From Diphasiastrum complanatum (taxonomy: Eukaryota > Streptophyta > Lycopodiopsida > Lycopodiales > Lycopodiaceae): a stretch of 64,000 nucleotides of DNA. The stretch is taken from assembly GCA_029204225.1 (NCBI GenBank), contig CM055100.1, positions 22,316,248 to 22,380,247 of the forward strand, given 5' to 3'. The notes under the pieces are model-generated. The model was given only the letters and a program-made list of their open reading frames with translations. It was not told where the DNA came from and made no database searches. Positions 55,040-64,000 of this stretch are shown here, piece after piece. The position numbers were made by a program, and so were the translations under genes. Position 1 is the first letter of the stretch. Each line of letters starts with the position of its first letter.

Positions 55040-56687
55040 CATTCATCCTTGCTAATGCTAATTGACACTCCTGTACCTTCTGGATTTCTTGAGATTTTGG
55101 CCCTCCAAATCTATTATTAGCTCTTATTACATGGCATTCTTGGCTATCCGATTGGTTTGGGTTGCAATTGTTCATGTTCATATGCTCCTACCTGTCACAT
55201 CCCTAATTAACCCCAATTAACCATACAGTACCACAGGTTAGCTTGACCCCGTATGTGGTTAAGACTAGTTGAGGACCAATGTGAGTAAGCCTACAAACTA
55301 GCAGTTAACTGAAGTTGTCATGCCGATGAATCACTGCGCACTCAATGAAGTGGCGCGTGGAGTGCATGCAAGGAGAGTACATCTATCTCCTCTTCCTTCC
55401 TATCAGCATCACTAGCATTTGCCTTGCTTGGGGACATCCTACTTGAATGTGAGAGCTCCTAATGACGATTTATTGCCATATCCATAGCTTGAAGGAGGAT
55501 CTGTGTGTCCTGTTGGTTGGGTTGGTTTGCCCTACTCTCCTCTATGGTGTTGCTTGATTTCAATGAGGAGATTGTAGTTGTTGAGGATACAAATAGCTTA
55601 TTACTACTGAATTGGAGGTTTGATGTGTCGGGAATCAATGTGAACTAGAAGCGGAAACATTCACAATGAATTAAGTGATTATTGTTCTATGAACAGTCAC
55701 AAATTATGCATACAAGTGGAAGCAAAGTAGGATACCAATGGAGACAAATCTCTATACAAAAAATGTATGTACATAAGCATTGTCACTCCCTCTAGTCTAT
55801 CCAGCCTCTTCCTCCCCGAATATCCAAAAGCCAACAGCCAACAGCCATGTGTTACATAGGAGTTACAAAAGCAAATGAAAAGAATCCGGAACCCTGGGAA
55901 AGAATCGGTGAATCGGTTTTAGTTTTTTTTTTCTAAGGAATTTTTTTCTAGCCTTCACAAGTGTTTTTTTAGTCTTTAAACTGCAATGTACATTAAAATA
56001 AATCAACGATCAATCTTGAATCTAACTCCCAAGTCCAACCTATTGGCATGATTCATATGTAGCTCGCAAGTCCCACCTATTGTCACGATCCATACCATAT
56101 CCTATATAGTAGATACATTAATGACTCAAAGGTCATATAACATCCCTCGACATGGTCTTGACTCTCTCTAAACCCTAAATCTAAGACTAATCTCTAACTT
56201 CCAAGACATATCACACACTGATTAGTGATCACACACTAATCTATCTAGATTCTATTATCTAACGCTAATCTAACCTAATATCTAACATTGATTATTAATA
56301 AGTAATAATCACTCATACACAATGCTCTAGATTCTATATATATCTAAATTTGTGAAATTAGATAGAGAAGTCAGTGATGTCATCAAGCTTAGAAACAATA
56401 TACGAGCAACTCAAAAAGTCAAAGGATCTAAGTCGAAACAATAATATGAAATTCAATAAACAAAAAATCTTAGCCAAACAGCATTGCTTATGTCTCATCA
56501 GTACCCAAGCATAAGTTGCTAATTGGGTTTCAAAAAAATTCAGATTCTCTTGGGTAGACCCAGTGTTGACTAAGAAGCACAAGACAATCAGTCACAAGCA
56601 AGAAAAAATAACAAGGACCATAATACATTGACGAGTTATCGAAACAAAGACAAAGCACAAAATACTAGATTTATGTTTCATCTCATT

Positions 56688-56690
<3 letters not shown>
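55040..56690. other. No recognised gene
   Basis: AT-rich, many short words such as ctaatctctaac and attatctaac repeated between 56,160 and 56,300. No coding frame with recognisable motifs. Confidence 0.45.

Positions 56691-56768
<78 letters not shown>
56691..56768. repeat. (TC)n microsatellite, about 39 repeats
   Basis: Uninterrupted tctctc from 56,691 to 56,768. Frames through it give Ser-Leu or Arg-Glu runs and are not genes. Confidence 0.98.
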
Positions 56769-56771
<3 letters not shown>

Positions 56772-56799
56772 AGGACCCAACTCCCTTGGGTCCCAACCC

Positions 56800-57200
56800 C
56801 AAACTTGAGACTGGACGATGACTGGGCCTATAGACTTGACCGGTGACTCATGAACCTGCATGGTTGCCACGTGTCATGATCTAGGTGTGCGCATGGCTTG
56901 GAGTCTCTCTCCTTAGAGGTATACAAGGGGAGAAGGACTTATTTGCCATCCGTTCTATCTACCTAGGAGGAGGTGTGCACGGCTAGGATGTATGCTAGCT
57001 TGAGGCAGGAGATGGCTGAGAGCCTAGGCAGTGGTATGGGACACTGTCTAGGATGGAGGTTGGATCCCGCTTGTTACGGTCACAGGCCAGGGCACGGAGG
57101 GTGGACCCGGATTAGGTCCTACGGCGGGGTGGAACGTGAATCGTTCGGTCTATTGTGGTTAACCGGCACCTGGAGGTTTGTAGTAAGTAGAGTTGTAACA
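56800..57200 (+). promoter_or_regulatory. Probable 5' LTR of Gypsy-B
   Basis: The region directly before the primer-binding site at 57,203 ends gtagagttgtaaca, as expected for an LTR end. The left end was not identified and the matching 3' LTR is outside the window. Confidence 0.45.
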
Positions 57201-57202
57201 TA

Positions 57203-57215
57203 TGGTATCAGAGCC
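57203..57215 (+). other. Gypsy-B primer-binding site
   Basis: tggtatcagagcc, complementary to tRNA-iMet, about 55 bases before the gag ATG. Confidence 0.9.
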
Positions 57216-57269
57216 ACTGCATGCTGAAAGCAGGTGCGTTGATCCGTAGTAGATTTCTTGTAAGTTTCG

Positions 57270-57674
57270 ATGCGTTTGTCGGAATTGAATTCGGGCAAGG
57301 ATTGTGTTTTTTACGCACATTACTCACGGGATCAGCATGATTTGAAGGAGTTGACGCAGTTAAGGCAGCTATTGCATCAACCCTTGTTCACCCCTGAGAT
57401 TTTTGCTGGGGAAAAGAAGGATAGAACCTCGGAAGTGGTCTTGTCGTGGATCGATCGATGGAATTCGCACTTTTCCATGCACGATTCTTCCGACGACAAC
57501 AAGATCAATCTAGCCATCATGTACCTGCGAGGTAAAGCTTTAACCTGGTGGCAAGATTTGAGAGGTAAGCCTGGAGTTCCTAAGAATTGGGAAGATTTTA
57601 CCAAGGCCTTTAAGGTGGCCTTCCTTCCAATTCTTGATGACTTTAAATTTTATCGTCAATTGCCGCGGAAGTGA
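57270..57674 (+). pseudogene. Gypsy-B gag, truncated
   Basis: Gag core of a Ty3/gypsy element: L-F-T-P-E-I-F-A-G, then W-I-D-R-W-N, I-N-L-A-I-M-Y-L-R-G-K-A-L-T-W-W and N-W-E-D-F-T-K-A-F. At about 57,660 the sequence switches directly to RT ([11 protein letters not shown]). The gag C-terminus with zinc knuckle, the protease and the RT N-terminus are deleted. Confidence 0.88.
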
Positions 57675-58737
57675 TGAACTGGCTGATCAATTGCATGGTG
57701 CAAAGTACTTCACCAAAATCGATTTGAGATCAGGGAAACATCAGATTCGAATAAAGACTAAGGATGTTGAAAAAACCGGGTTTAGAAATCTTCTTTGTCC
57801 ATATCTGGGAAAGTTCGTGATAGTGTAATTAGATGATATTCTCATCTATAGTAAGACCTTGGAGGAGCATGAGGAGCATCTCAAAACTATCTTAAAGTTA
57901 CTTAGACAGGAGAAGCTTTTTGCCAAGGAGTCCAAATGTGTATTCTTCCAGAAGAGGTTGTTATACCTTGGTCACGTTATTTCGGACCATGGGTTGGAAA
58001 TTGACCCAAATAAAGTCCGACGGGTACATGAATGGCCTATCCCTAAAACCATCCTTGAGGTTAAGTCATGTTTGGGCTTTACGGGGTTTTTTCATAGATT
58101 TATCTTGCGCTATGCATTAATTGCATTGGCCTTGACAAATGTCCTCAAAGGGGCTAAGAGAGTTAGCCGGCACAGTAAGTTCAGTCCTCCGGTTACTTGG
58201 ACTGAAGAGTTGAATCAGAGTTTTGAGAACCTCAAATACTGTGTAACTACAGCACCTATTTTACACATAGTGGATCCTAACAAGCCGTATGTGCTTGAGA
58301 CGAATGCTAGTGATTATGCTATAGGTGCGGTCCTATATCAAGATGGTAGACCGGTTGCTTTAGCCTTTTGAAAGCAAAAAGTAAGATCCTGCTTAAAGGT
58401 GGTATTCCACCTATGACAAGGAGTTTTTTGCTGTGATTCATGCCCTAACAGTTTGGAGAGATTATTTATATGGCTCCCAGTTTACCATAGTTACTGACCA
58501 TCAAGCGTTAAAGTATGTTAACGATGCGGTTGGCCTTAGGGGTCGTAAGGCCAGATGGTCAGAGATGCTCCACGAATTTCATTATGACATTGAGTACTGG
58601 AAGGGTACTTCTAATAGTGTCGCGAATGTCTTAAGCCGGATTGGAAAGATTAATCAGTTAAGCTTTTCTGAGATCCAATCTGAGTTATATCTGTCCTTAA
58701 GAGATTTGTGTAAGACCGATAGGTACTTCGATCGTAT
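57634..58737 (+). pseudogene. Gypsy-B reverse transcriptase and RNase H
   Basis: 57634-57828 contains F-T-K-I-D-L-R-S-G and then, after an internal deletion, P-Y-L-G-K-F-V-I-V followed by a stop where the Tyr of Y-L-D-D should be. The region that normally holds the M-P-F-G-L-T-N-A-P motif is missing. Past the stop, L-D-D-I-L-I-Y-S continues and 57859-58371 holds L-G-H-V-I-S-D-H-G-L-E and the RNase H start with T-N-A-S-D-Y-A-I-G. A frame change follows, and the rest (T-D-H-Q-A-L-K-Y, W-S-E-M-L) runs to 58,737, where Copia-A is inserted. Confidence 0.9.
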
Positions 58738-59700
58738 TGATGGGGAATCAGTCACGATTCGCGAAGGCGAATCCGGCACGACTCTCTCTCTCTCTCCGCT
58801 CGGATGGAGTTCAGATGCGATCGTTGGGCACTACCAGCTGAATCGCTCCTACAGTCCTCCAGAGTGTAGTCAGATATTACTGATCTACGTTCATACAATT
58901 AATACAGCATTCGACATAATTTCAGCCAAAGTGCGGAATTCAAGGGAACAAGAAAACTCAGACATATGAAATAAACAGCATATGCATTCGCATTCAAGAT
59001 CAGACACAACTAGGAAGTCATCTATATTGATCTTTCTCTGATTTCTTCAAGCACTGCATACGAATCCACGCAGTGCGTTGGAGTGGGAGAAGCACAGTTC
59101 TCTCACGAGTAATAGTCTAGATTCACTAGCGGACAATTGGATCTTCTGATCCTAGACACAGAGCTCTTCTCGCACGCAGGCGGAGTTGCTGTCTGTAATT
59201 CGTCTTGATTGCTTACTAGCATCAGACTATTACATTACACTGTATGTGTATTCTGTTGATCCATATGTCAAGTATCATCCAGTAAGTATGGTCTCTCTGT
59301 GTAAATCTAAGATTAGAGTGATTAAGCATCTACAACTAACCAGAGAATTACAAGAGTGGCAGATTAGCCACGATCTAGGGGGTATTTGCTGACGTCATGC
59401 CATCATATCAGATTACTGTACTTCTGGGTACTTGCGTGATCTTTGGTGGTACTCCTTGGAGCGTGAGCGCTGAACGGGTTTCATTTACCTCGTCTGCCTT
59501 CTTCCGTACTGGACCGTGAAGGAATCTCGTTCGTGGATCTTTCGTGTTCGCGAACCGTTCGTCTTCGTCTCCGTTGACTTTCGTGTTCGCGAAACTCTTC
59601 GTGTTTCGTGTCTCCAGATGTTCAGGTTCGCAAACATCTTTGTCAGGCGAAGAGCTGAAAGCTAGCAAGGCTTTGTAATCAGAAACATTTTGTTTCTTCA
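58738..59700 (-). repeat. Copia-A 3' LTR (left)
   Basis: TG ... CA ends. Preceded on the minus strand by the purine tract ctttgagagggagc, complement of gctccctctcaaag at 59,701. Contains several TTCGCGAA or near-TTCGCGAA palindromes and repeated ttcgtgttcgcga. Confidence 0.95.
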
Positions 59701-59896
59701 GCTCCCTCTCAAAGCATGATAGCTTTACGATCCTGAGACTGCTCCTTTGCCTCTCAAAGAGTCCTTTGTCCAGGGCCTTTGTGAAGATGTCAGCAACCAT
59801 GTCTTTCGTTCCTATGAAGGTGGTCTGCATCATCTTCTTTTCAATCAGATCCCTGATCAAGTGATACTTGATCGCAATGTGCTTCGTTCTAGAATG
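59701..59896 (-). pseudogene. Copia-A RNase H C-terminal tail fused in frame to the pre-RT linker
   Basis: Encodes H-S-R-T-K-H-I-A-I-K-Y-H-L-I-R-D-L-I and F-I-G-T-K-D-M-V-A-D-I-F-T-K-A-L-D-K-G-L-F, the last blocks of Copia RNase H. The preceding codons S-P-K-K-D-K-W-I belong to the start of RT, so nearly the whole RT-RNase H (catalytic YVDD included) has been removed at about 59,897 without losing frame. The frame runs on past the polypurine tract into the LTR until 59,408. Confidence 0.85.
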
Positions 59897-59971
59897 GATC
59901 CATTTGTCCTTTTTTGGACTTTCAATCGCCTCCTCGAATGTCTGTGGTTCGCCACTGAACCCGCAGAATTC

Positions 59972-61639
59972 TTATAATGTGGAAGCTGAGCTGTCTTGCA
60001 CATATCTTGTTGGCGCTCTTCGTAGTCTTGTCGACCTTCTGGGAGATCCTCCTAGAACAGCTATGCCTTTGCCCTTGTCTGCTCTGCTCGGTCGGGAACC
60101 ATCTTGGTTTACAGGAACTACGGCGGCAGGTTGCCTCTCGAACCTTTCTTCGTCAAATTCGTCTCTCGAATGGGAGACGACTCGAAAATCTTCGTTTTCG
60201 TGTTCGTCTGCTGCTCCCTCTATCACTGGCGGCAGGTCATAGTACTGTCTCTCCAGAACTTCGTAGCTGACAGAATCGTCGTTGGCCATTGTCCTGCTCT
60301 CGTCGAATTTGACATCCCCCACTGTTTTCACAGTGTTCGTGTCTGGCATGTAGACTCTGTAGTATGACGAATTGTTGTCATAACCTACCAGAAATCCCTG
60401 CTCGGCTTTCTCATCAAGCTTCTTTCGAAGCTTATCAGGAATATGTGCATATGCTGCACAGCCAAAGATTTTGACGTGAGACAGGTTGGGCTTTCTACCC
60501 CACCATAGCTCACGTGGTGTCGTGTGAGGAACACCAGACTTGCATGTCCTGTTCAGGATGTATGCAGCTGTAGCTACTGCTTCAGCCCACAGTGCCCTTG
60601 GAGCTTTCGAATAGGCCATCATGCATTTGGCTGCTTCCATTAGGGTCCTGTTCTTTAGTTCAGCAACACCATTGTGCTGCGGTGTGTAGGCTGCAGTTCT
60701 TCTGTGAATGATACCACGATCATTGCAGAAGTCAATGAAGCGATTCGAGATATATTCGCCACCTCGATCCGTTCTGATCTGCTTCACCTTGCTGCCTGTA
60801 CATCTCTCTGCCCAATTCACATATTCTGTGAATTCATCGAGTGCTTCAGATTTATTCTGAATAAAATACACTCTGGCAAACTTGCTATAATCATCAATAA
60901 AGGTTATATAATACTTTGAACCTCCTACTAAGATCACGTTGAATGGTCCACAGATGTTAGAATGCACTAGCTCCAGAATCTTGGTCGTTCTGTAGGAGTC
61001 TTTGACGAATGGAGTGCGCGACATCTTGCCTTTCAAACATGCATCATAGGTGGTCGAACTGGTTGCATTCGAGATGTTGACCCCTGTTATCGCTCCATGA
61101 TGACTTGCCTGGTAAAGTGCCATTGAGTTCATGTGGCAGAGTCTTCTGTGCCACAGAGTGTCTGGCGAGTCGTCATGGGTCTGATGCATCTGATCTGCAG
61201 GTAGGCGTACCTTCAGATGATATAGGTTCCCTTTCCTTCTGCCTTGAGCTATGAGAGTGATGGTATTGGCATCAATCACGTTGCATGCTTCGTTAGAAAA
61301 CGTCACACGCATCCCTGCATCTGCTATTCTTGCTACAGAGAGCAAGTCTTGCTGCAGGGTTGGCACGAACAGAACGTCTTCGAGTCGTCTGTCTCTGCCG
61401 TTGGTGTTGAGCCACAGTGAACCAATGTCGTTCACTTCATGTCTAGATCCATCTCCAAGAACTATGAATCTTGAGGGATCCGCACTTCTGAAATCAAACA
61501 TTATTCGTCTTGATGTCACGAAGTGTGAGGTAGCTCCTGAATCTAGGATCGCCTCATGTGTGTCAGACGTTGATGTTGCGCACACATCTTCACAGATGTA
61601 GGCGGTCAAACAATTTCTGTTCGTTCTTTCTTCGCCCAT
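59972..61639 (-). CDS. Copia-A protease-integrase polyprotein
   Basis: 555 codons, open. Near residue 30 is the aspartic protease motif I-L-D-S-G-A-T-S-H-F. Then V-P-T-L-Q-Q-D-L-L-S-V-A-R, the pre-integrase H-R-R-L-C-H-M-N, and integrase with C-L-K-G-K, L-V-H-S-N-I-C-G-P-F, F-I-D-D-Y-S-K-F (Asp 1), I-R-T-D-R-G-G-E-Y (Asp 2) and Y-T-P-Q-H-N-G-V-A-E (Glu). The integrase C-terminal motif G-C-A-A-Y-A-H-I-P follows, then a long linker. A TAA at 59,972 stops it, after which the same frame continues for about 25 codons to the RT deletion. Integrase and protease look intact and may be active. Confidence 0.93.
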   Translation of the reverse strand: MGEERTNRNCLTAYICEDVCATSTSDTHEAILDSGATSHFVTSRRIMFDFRSADPSRFIVLGDGSRHEVNDIGSLWLNTNGRDRRLEDVLFVPTLQQDLLSVARIADAGMRVTFSNEACNVIDANTITLIAQGRRKGNLYHLKVRLPADQMHQTHDDSPDTLWHRRLCHMNSMALYQASHHGAITGVNISNATSSTTYDACLKGKMSRTPFVKDSYRTTKILELVHSNICGPFNVILVGGSKYYITFIDDYSKFARVYFIQNKSEALDEFTEYVNWAERCTGSKVKQIRTDRGGEYISNRFIDFCNDRGIIHRRTAAYTPQHNGVAELKNRTLMEAAKCMMAYSKAPRALWAEAVATAAYILNRTCKSGVPHTTPRELWWGRKPNLSHVKIFGCAAYAHIPDKLRKKLDEKAEQGFLVGYDNNSSYYRVYMPDTNTVKTVGDVKFDESRTMANDDSVSYEVLERQYYDLPPVIEGAADEHENEDFRVVSHSRDEFDEERFERQPAAVVPVNQDGSRPSRADKGKGIAVLGGSPRRSTRLRRAPTRYVQDSSASTL

Positions 61640-61720
61640 CTTCGAGCTCTCGGGCTCCTCGACATAGGAAGAACTATTGTTGTTCTCCTGTCTGTTCTGT
61701 GTTGATCAATTTCTTGGGTT

Positions 61721-62496
61721 CTAGCGGCAATCCATGGCTGCATGACCCTTCTTGTGGCAATGGATACACTCAATCTTGGGATTGAGCCAGAAGGTATCTA
61801 CTGTAGGCCCGTCTCTTCTGCATCTCACACAGGTCTTCTTGTCTGTATCTTGTCGTTTTGACCTCCCTTTGGTCTTCCAGTTGCCCTTGCTTGTTCCCTC
61901 TGCTTGCTGGTCACGATCCTGCCTCTGATTGGACTCCCTCTTAGGCTTAAATTGCTTCTTTGATTTTTCTTTGTTGTCGTAGAGGGCCTGGTCAGAACCA
62001 TCTTTGTGATCCAGATGTTCTCTGGCCTCGACTTCCTCTCGAATCTCGACAAACGCCTTTTCGAGGTTCATGGCGGGATCTTTCGCGAGCAGGGTTCGTG
62101 TCGTCTGGAAAGATCTAGGTAAGGCTCTCAACAGGTACGAGAGCTGCTTCTCAGCTGACACTGCATTCTCTGCTCCAGAGTTATGTAGTGATAGAAACAG
62201 ATCCTTCATGAGGTGAGGTCTTTTCCATCCCACTGTAGGTTCATCAGCTGATCTTCCAGCATCATGATCTGACTTCTTGATTTCGTCAAAAATCTGGTGG
62301 GTAATGCATCCCACATCTCCTTGGCTTTGGAGAGTGTAGCCAGGTCAAGTGTAAGGCTATCTTCGATGGAAGATGATAGCAAGGCTACTGCCTTGTCGTT
62401 TTTCTCCCTCCATTCACGTAGCTCCTTGCCTATTGTTGTAGGCATTTCTTTTGTGCCATCCACCCAGGGGAAGAGTCCTTCGCCCTTGAGTATCAA
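61721..62496 (-). pseudogene. Copia-A gag
   Basis: 62496-62206 encodes M-I-L-K-G-E-G-L-F-P-W-V-D-G-T-K and A-K-E-M-W-D-A-L-P. Without the first frame's stop, the protein continues in frame 62314-61721: K-D-L-F-L-S-L-H-N-S-G-A-E, L-L-R-A-L-P-R-S-F, a Lys/Gln-rich linker, C-V-R-C-R-R-D-G and the knuckle C-I-H-C-H-K-K-G-H-A-A-M-D-C. One frameshift lies between 62,206 and 62,314. Stops separate gag from the protease frame about 80 bases further on. Confidence 0.88.
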
Positions 62497-62679
62497 AGAT
62501 GTCTTAACTTTAGAAAGTTAGATCCTGAAGAATCAAGTATAGTGCATATCTTGCTTTGCATGCTGCTGATTGAAGCCATTGCTTCTTGAAGTTTGTTTCC
62601 TTGTTGATGGTTGATTGCCTGAATGCTTGGCCTCCTGGATCTGCTAGCTTCTTTTGGCTATGTCAGAATTTGACAGGGT

Positions 62680-62692
62680 GGGCTCCGATACC
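62680..62692 (-). other. Copia-A primer-binding site
   Basis: The minus strand reads TGGTATCGGAGCC next to the right LTR (two bases away). It differs from the canonical site by A to G at one position. Confidence 0.9.
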
Positions 62693-62694
62693 AC

Positions 62695-63656
62695 TGATGG
62701 GGAATCAGTCACAATTCGCGAAGGCGAATCCGGCACGACTCGCTCTCTCTCTCCGCTCGGATGGAGTTCAGATGCGATCGCTGGGCACTGCCAGCTGAAT
62801 AGCTCCTACAGTCCTCCAGAGTGTAGTCAGATATTATTGATCTACGTTCATACAATTAATACAGCATTCGACATAATTTCAACCAAACTGCGGAATTCAA
62901 GGGAACAAGAAAACTCAGACATATGAAATAAACAGCATATGCATTCGCATTCAAGATCAGACACAACTAGGAAGTCATCTATATTGATTTTTCTCTGATT
63001 TCTTCAAGCACTGCATGCGAATCCACGCAGTGCGTTGGCATGGGAGAAGCACGGTTCTCTCACGAGTAATAGTCTCGCTTCACTAGCGGACATTGGATCT
63101 TCTGATCCTAGACACAGAGCTCTTCTCGCACGCAGGCAGAGTTGTTGTCTGTAATTCGTCTTGATTGCTTACTAGCATCAGACTATGACATTACATTGTA
63201 TGTGTATTCTGTTGATCTATAGGTCAAGTATCATCCAGTAAGTATGGTCTCTCTGTGTAAATCTAAGATTAGAGTGATTAAGCATCTACAACTAACCAGA
63301 GAATTACAAGAGTGGCAGATTAGCCACGACCTAGGGGGTATCTGCTGACGTCATGCCATCAGATCAGATTACTGTACTTCTGGTTACTTGCGTGATCTTT
63401 GGTGGTACTCCTTGGAGCGTGAGCGCTGAACGGGTTTCATTTACCTCGTCTGCCTTCTTCCGTACTGGACCGCGAAGGAATCTCGTTCGTGGATCTTTCG
63501 TGTTCGCGAACCGTTCGTCTTCGTCTCCGTTGACTTTCGTGTTCGCGAAACTCTTCGTGTTTCGTGTCTCCAGATGTTCGAGTTCGCGAACATCTTCGTC
63601 AGGCGAAGAGCTGACAGCTAGCAAGGCTTTGTAATTAGAAACATTTTGTTTCTTCA
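62695..63656 (-). repeat. Copia-A 5' LTR (right)
   Basis: Near-identical to 58,738-59,700. A reading frame of about 97 codons (63,657-63,364, minus) is open, as is its counterpart in the other LTR. TTCGCGAA words occur near 62,716, 63,502, 63,543 and 63,585. Confidence 0.95.
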
Positions 63657-64000
63657 CGTATTTGGCTAGACGTCCTGGCAGGTTCTTCTAGATCTAGTGA
63701 TGAGCTTGGAATGCAGGATTCCAAGATTTCTCCGCAAGACAAGATATTAAGAGACTATTCCATAATGGGTTACTTTTCCGGAATGGAAAGGTTTATGTGC
63801 CAGAAAATGATGACATTAGGGCCCAAATCCTGCTTGAATGTCATGATGGCCCGTGTGTAGGGCACCCCGGCTCACAAAGGACGCTAGTGATGAGCTTAGG
63901 AAGCTTGATCTTTGTCGCCCAAATACCTGCGCTACAGCTATCCTACCCAAATGACCTTCGGTCTATAAAAAATACTGTCACCACCATATAATAAGAGCGA
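63657..64000 (+). pseudogene. Gypsy-B sequence resuming: spacer and integrase start
   Basis: After the target duplication, the interrupted Gypsy-B frame continues. Near 63,797-63,890 it encodes D-D-I-R-A-Q-I-L-L-E-C-H-D-G-P and G-H-P-G-S-Q-R-T-L, the His pair of the integrase zinc finger. A frame change follows, and the rest lies outside the window. Confidence 0.85.

Larger units (their letters stand above)
58738..63656 (-). mobile_element. Copia-A LTR retrotransposon, complete ends, CGTAT target duplication
   Basis: Bounded by TGATGGGGAATC at 58,738 and GTTTCTTCA at 63,656, with CGTAT at 58,733-58,737 and 63,657-63,661. The 963- and 962-bp LTRs differ at only a few percent of positions by eye, so the insertion is recent. 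The 4,919-bp element lies within Gypsy-B RNase H/integrase, which resumes at 63,657. It has primer-binding site, polypurine tract, gag, protease and integrase on the minus strand but no RT, and therefore probably moved with enzymes supplied by another copy. Confidence 0.96.

Noticed and set aside
56592-56870. Arg-Glu or Ser-Leu repeat proteins
   Set aside because: Both are translations of the (TC)n microsatellite.
59977-61785. Plus-strand frames across the Copia-A polyprotein
   Set aside because: Antisense shadows. The minus-strand frame carries protease and integrase motifs.
1-64000. tRNA or rRNA genes
   Set aside because: Only tRNA-complementary primer-binding sites were seen. No cloverleaf or rRNA core sequence was recognised by eye.

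Overview
The window is nuclear DNA of a land plant with a large, repeat-filled genome. Evidence: an intact oleosin gene, a DUF599 membrane-protein gene with introns, consensus GT-AG splice sites, Ty1/copia and Ty3/gypsy elements with tRNA-iMet-type primer-binding sites (TGGTATCAGAGC), and low GC with long AT-rich stretches. I cannot fix the species. A seed-free plant (such as a fern) or a gymnosperm would fit, but this is a guess. No bacterial-style operon, rRNA, tRNA or CRISPR array was seen.

Layout. 1-5.9 kb: degenerate fragments, including a Copia RT piece, a broken transposase-like gene of unrecognised family (2.27-3.90 kb) and a decayed Gypsy polyprotein. 6.0-10.4 kb: three short coding candidates with introns that I cannot assign. 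They lie around a G-box-rich intergenic stretch and are the best candidate for something undescribed. 10.7-12.9 kb: two Copia fragments facing each other between inverted LTR pieces. 13.7-22.9 kb: a Gypsy element (here Gypsy-A, + strand) with LTR-like promoter, leader, gag, protease remnant, RT and RNase H. It carries a 200-bp GC-rich insertion and is broken by a minus-strand Copia-A fragment. 22.9-26.5 kb: a second Gypsy family (Gypsy-C, minus strand) with two consecutive retropepsin domains. 26.6-27.7 kb: a Copia-A piece. 28.2-30.1 kb: about five tandem ~380-bp units derived from RNase H sequence.

30.2-39.9 kb: two related oleosin genes, one intact (30,347-30,835) and one shortened (39,551-39,880), each with an ACACGTGG element upstream. 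The DNA between them is filled by a Copia remnant, a Gypsy integrase and a minus-strand Gypsy-A copy. 41,314-45,497: Copia-B, delimited by LTRs and a 5-bp AATTG target duplication, lacking gag and protease. 45.5-50.2 kb: mostly empty, with a gag fragment. 50.2-51.0 kb: the DUF599 gene. 52.4-55.0 kb: a third Gypsy-A copy (leader, gag, protease). 56.7 kb: a (TC)n microsatellite. 57.2-64.0 kb: a Gypsy-B element with its primer-binding site. It is interrupted at its RNase H by a complete Copia-A insertion (58,738-63,656, target duplication CGTAT) that has lost RT and most of RNase H in frame.

Almost all coding sequence is therefore retroelement-derived and broken. The plausible host genes are the two oleosins (oil-body proteins), the DUF599 gene, and possibly the unassigned spliced candidates at 7-10.3 kb.
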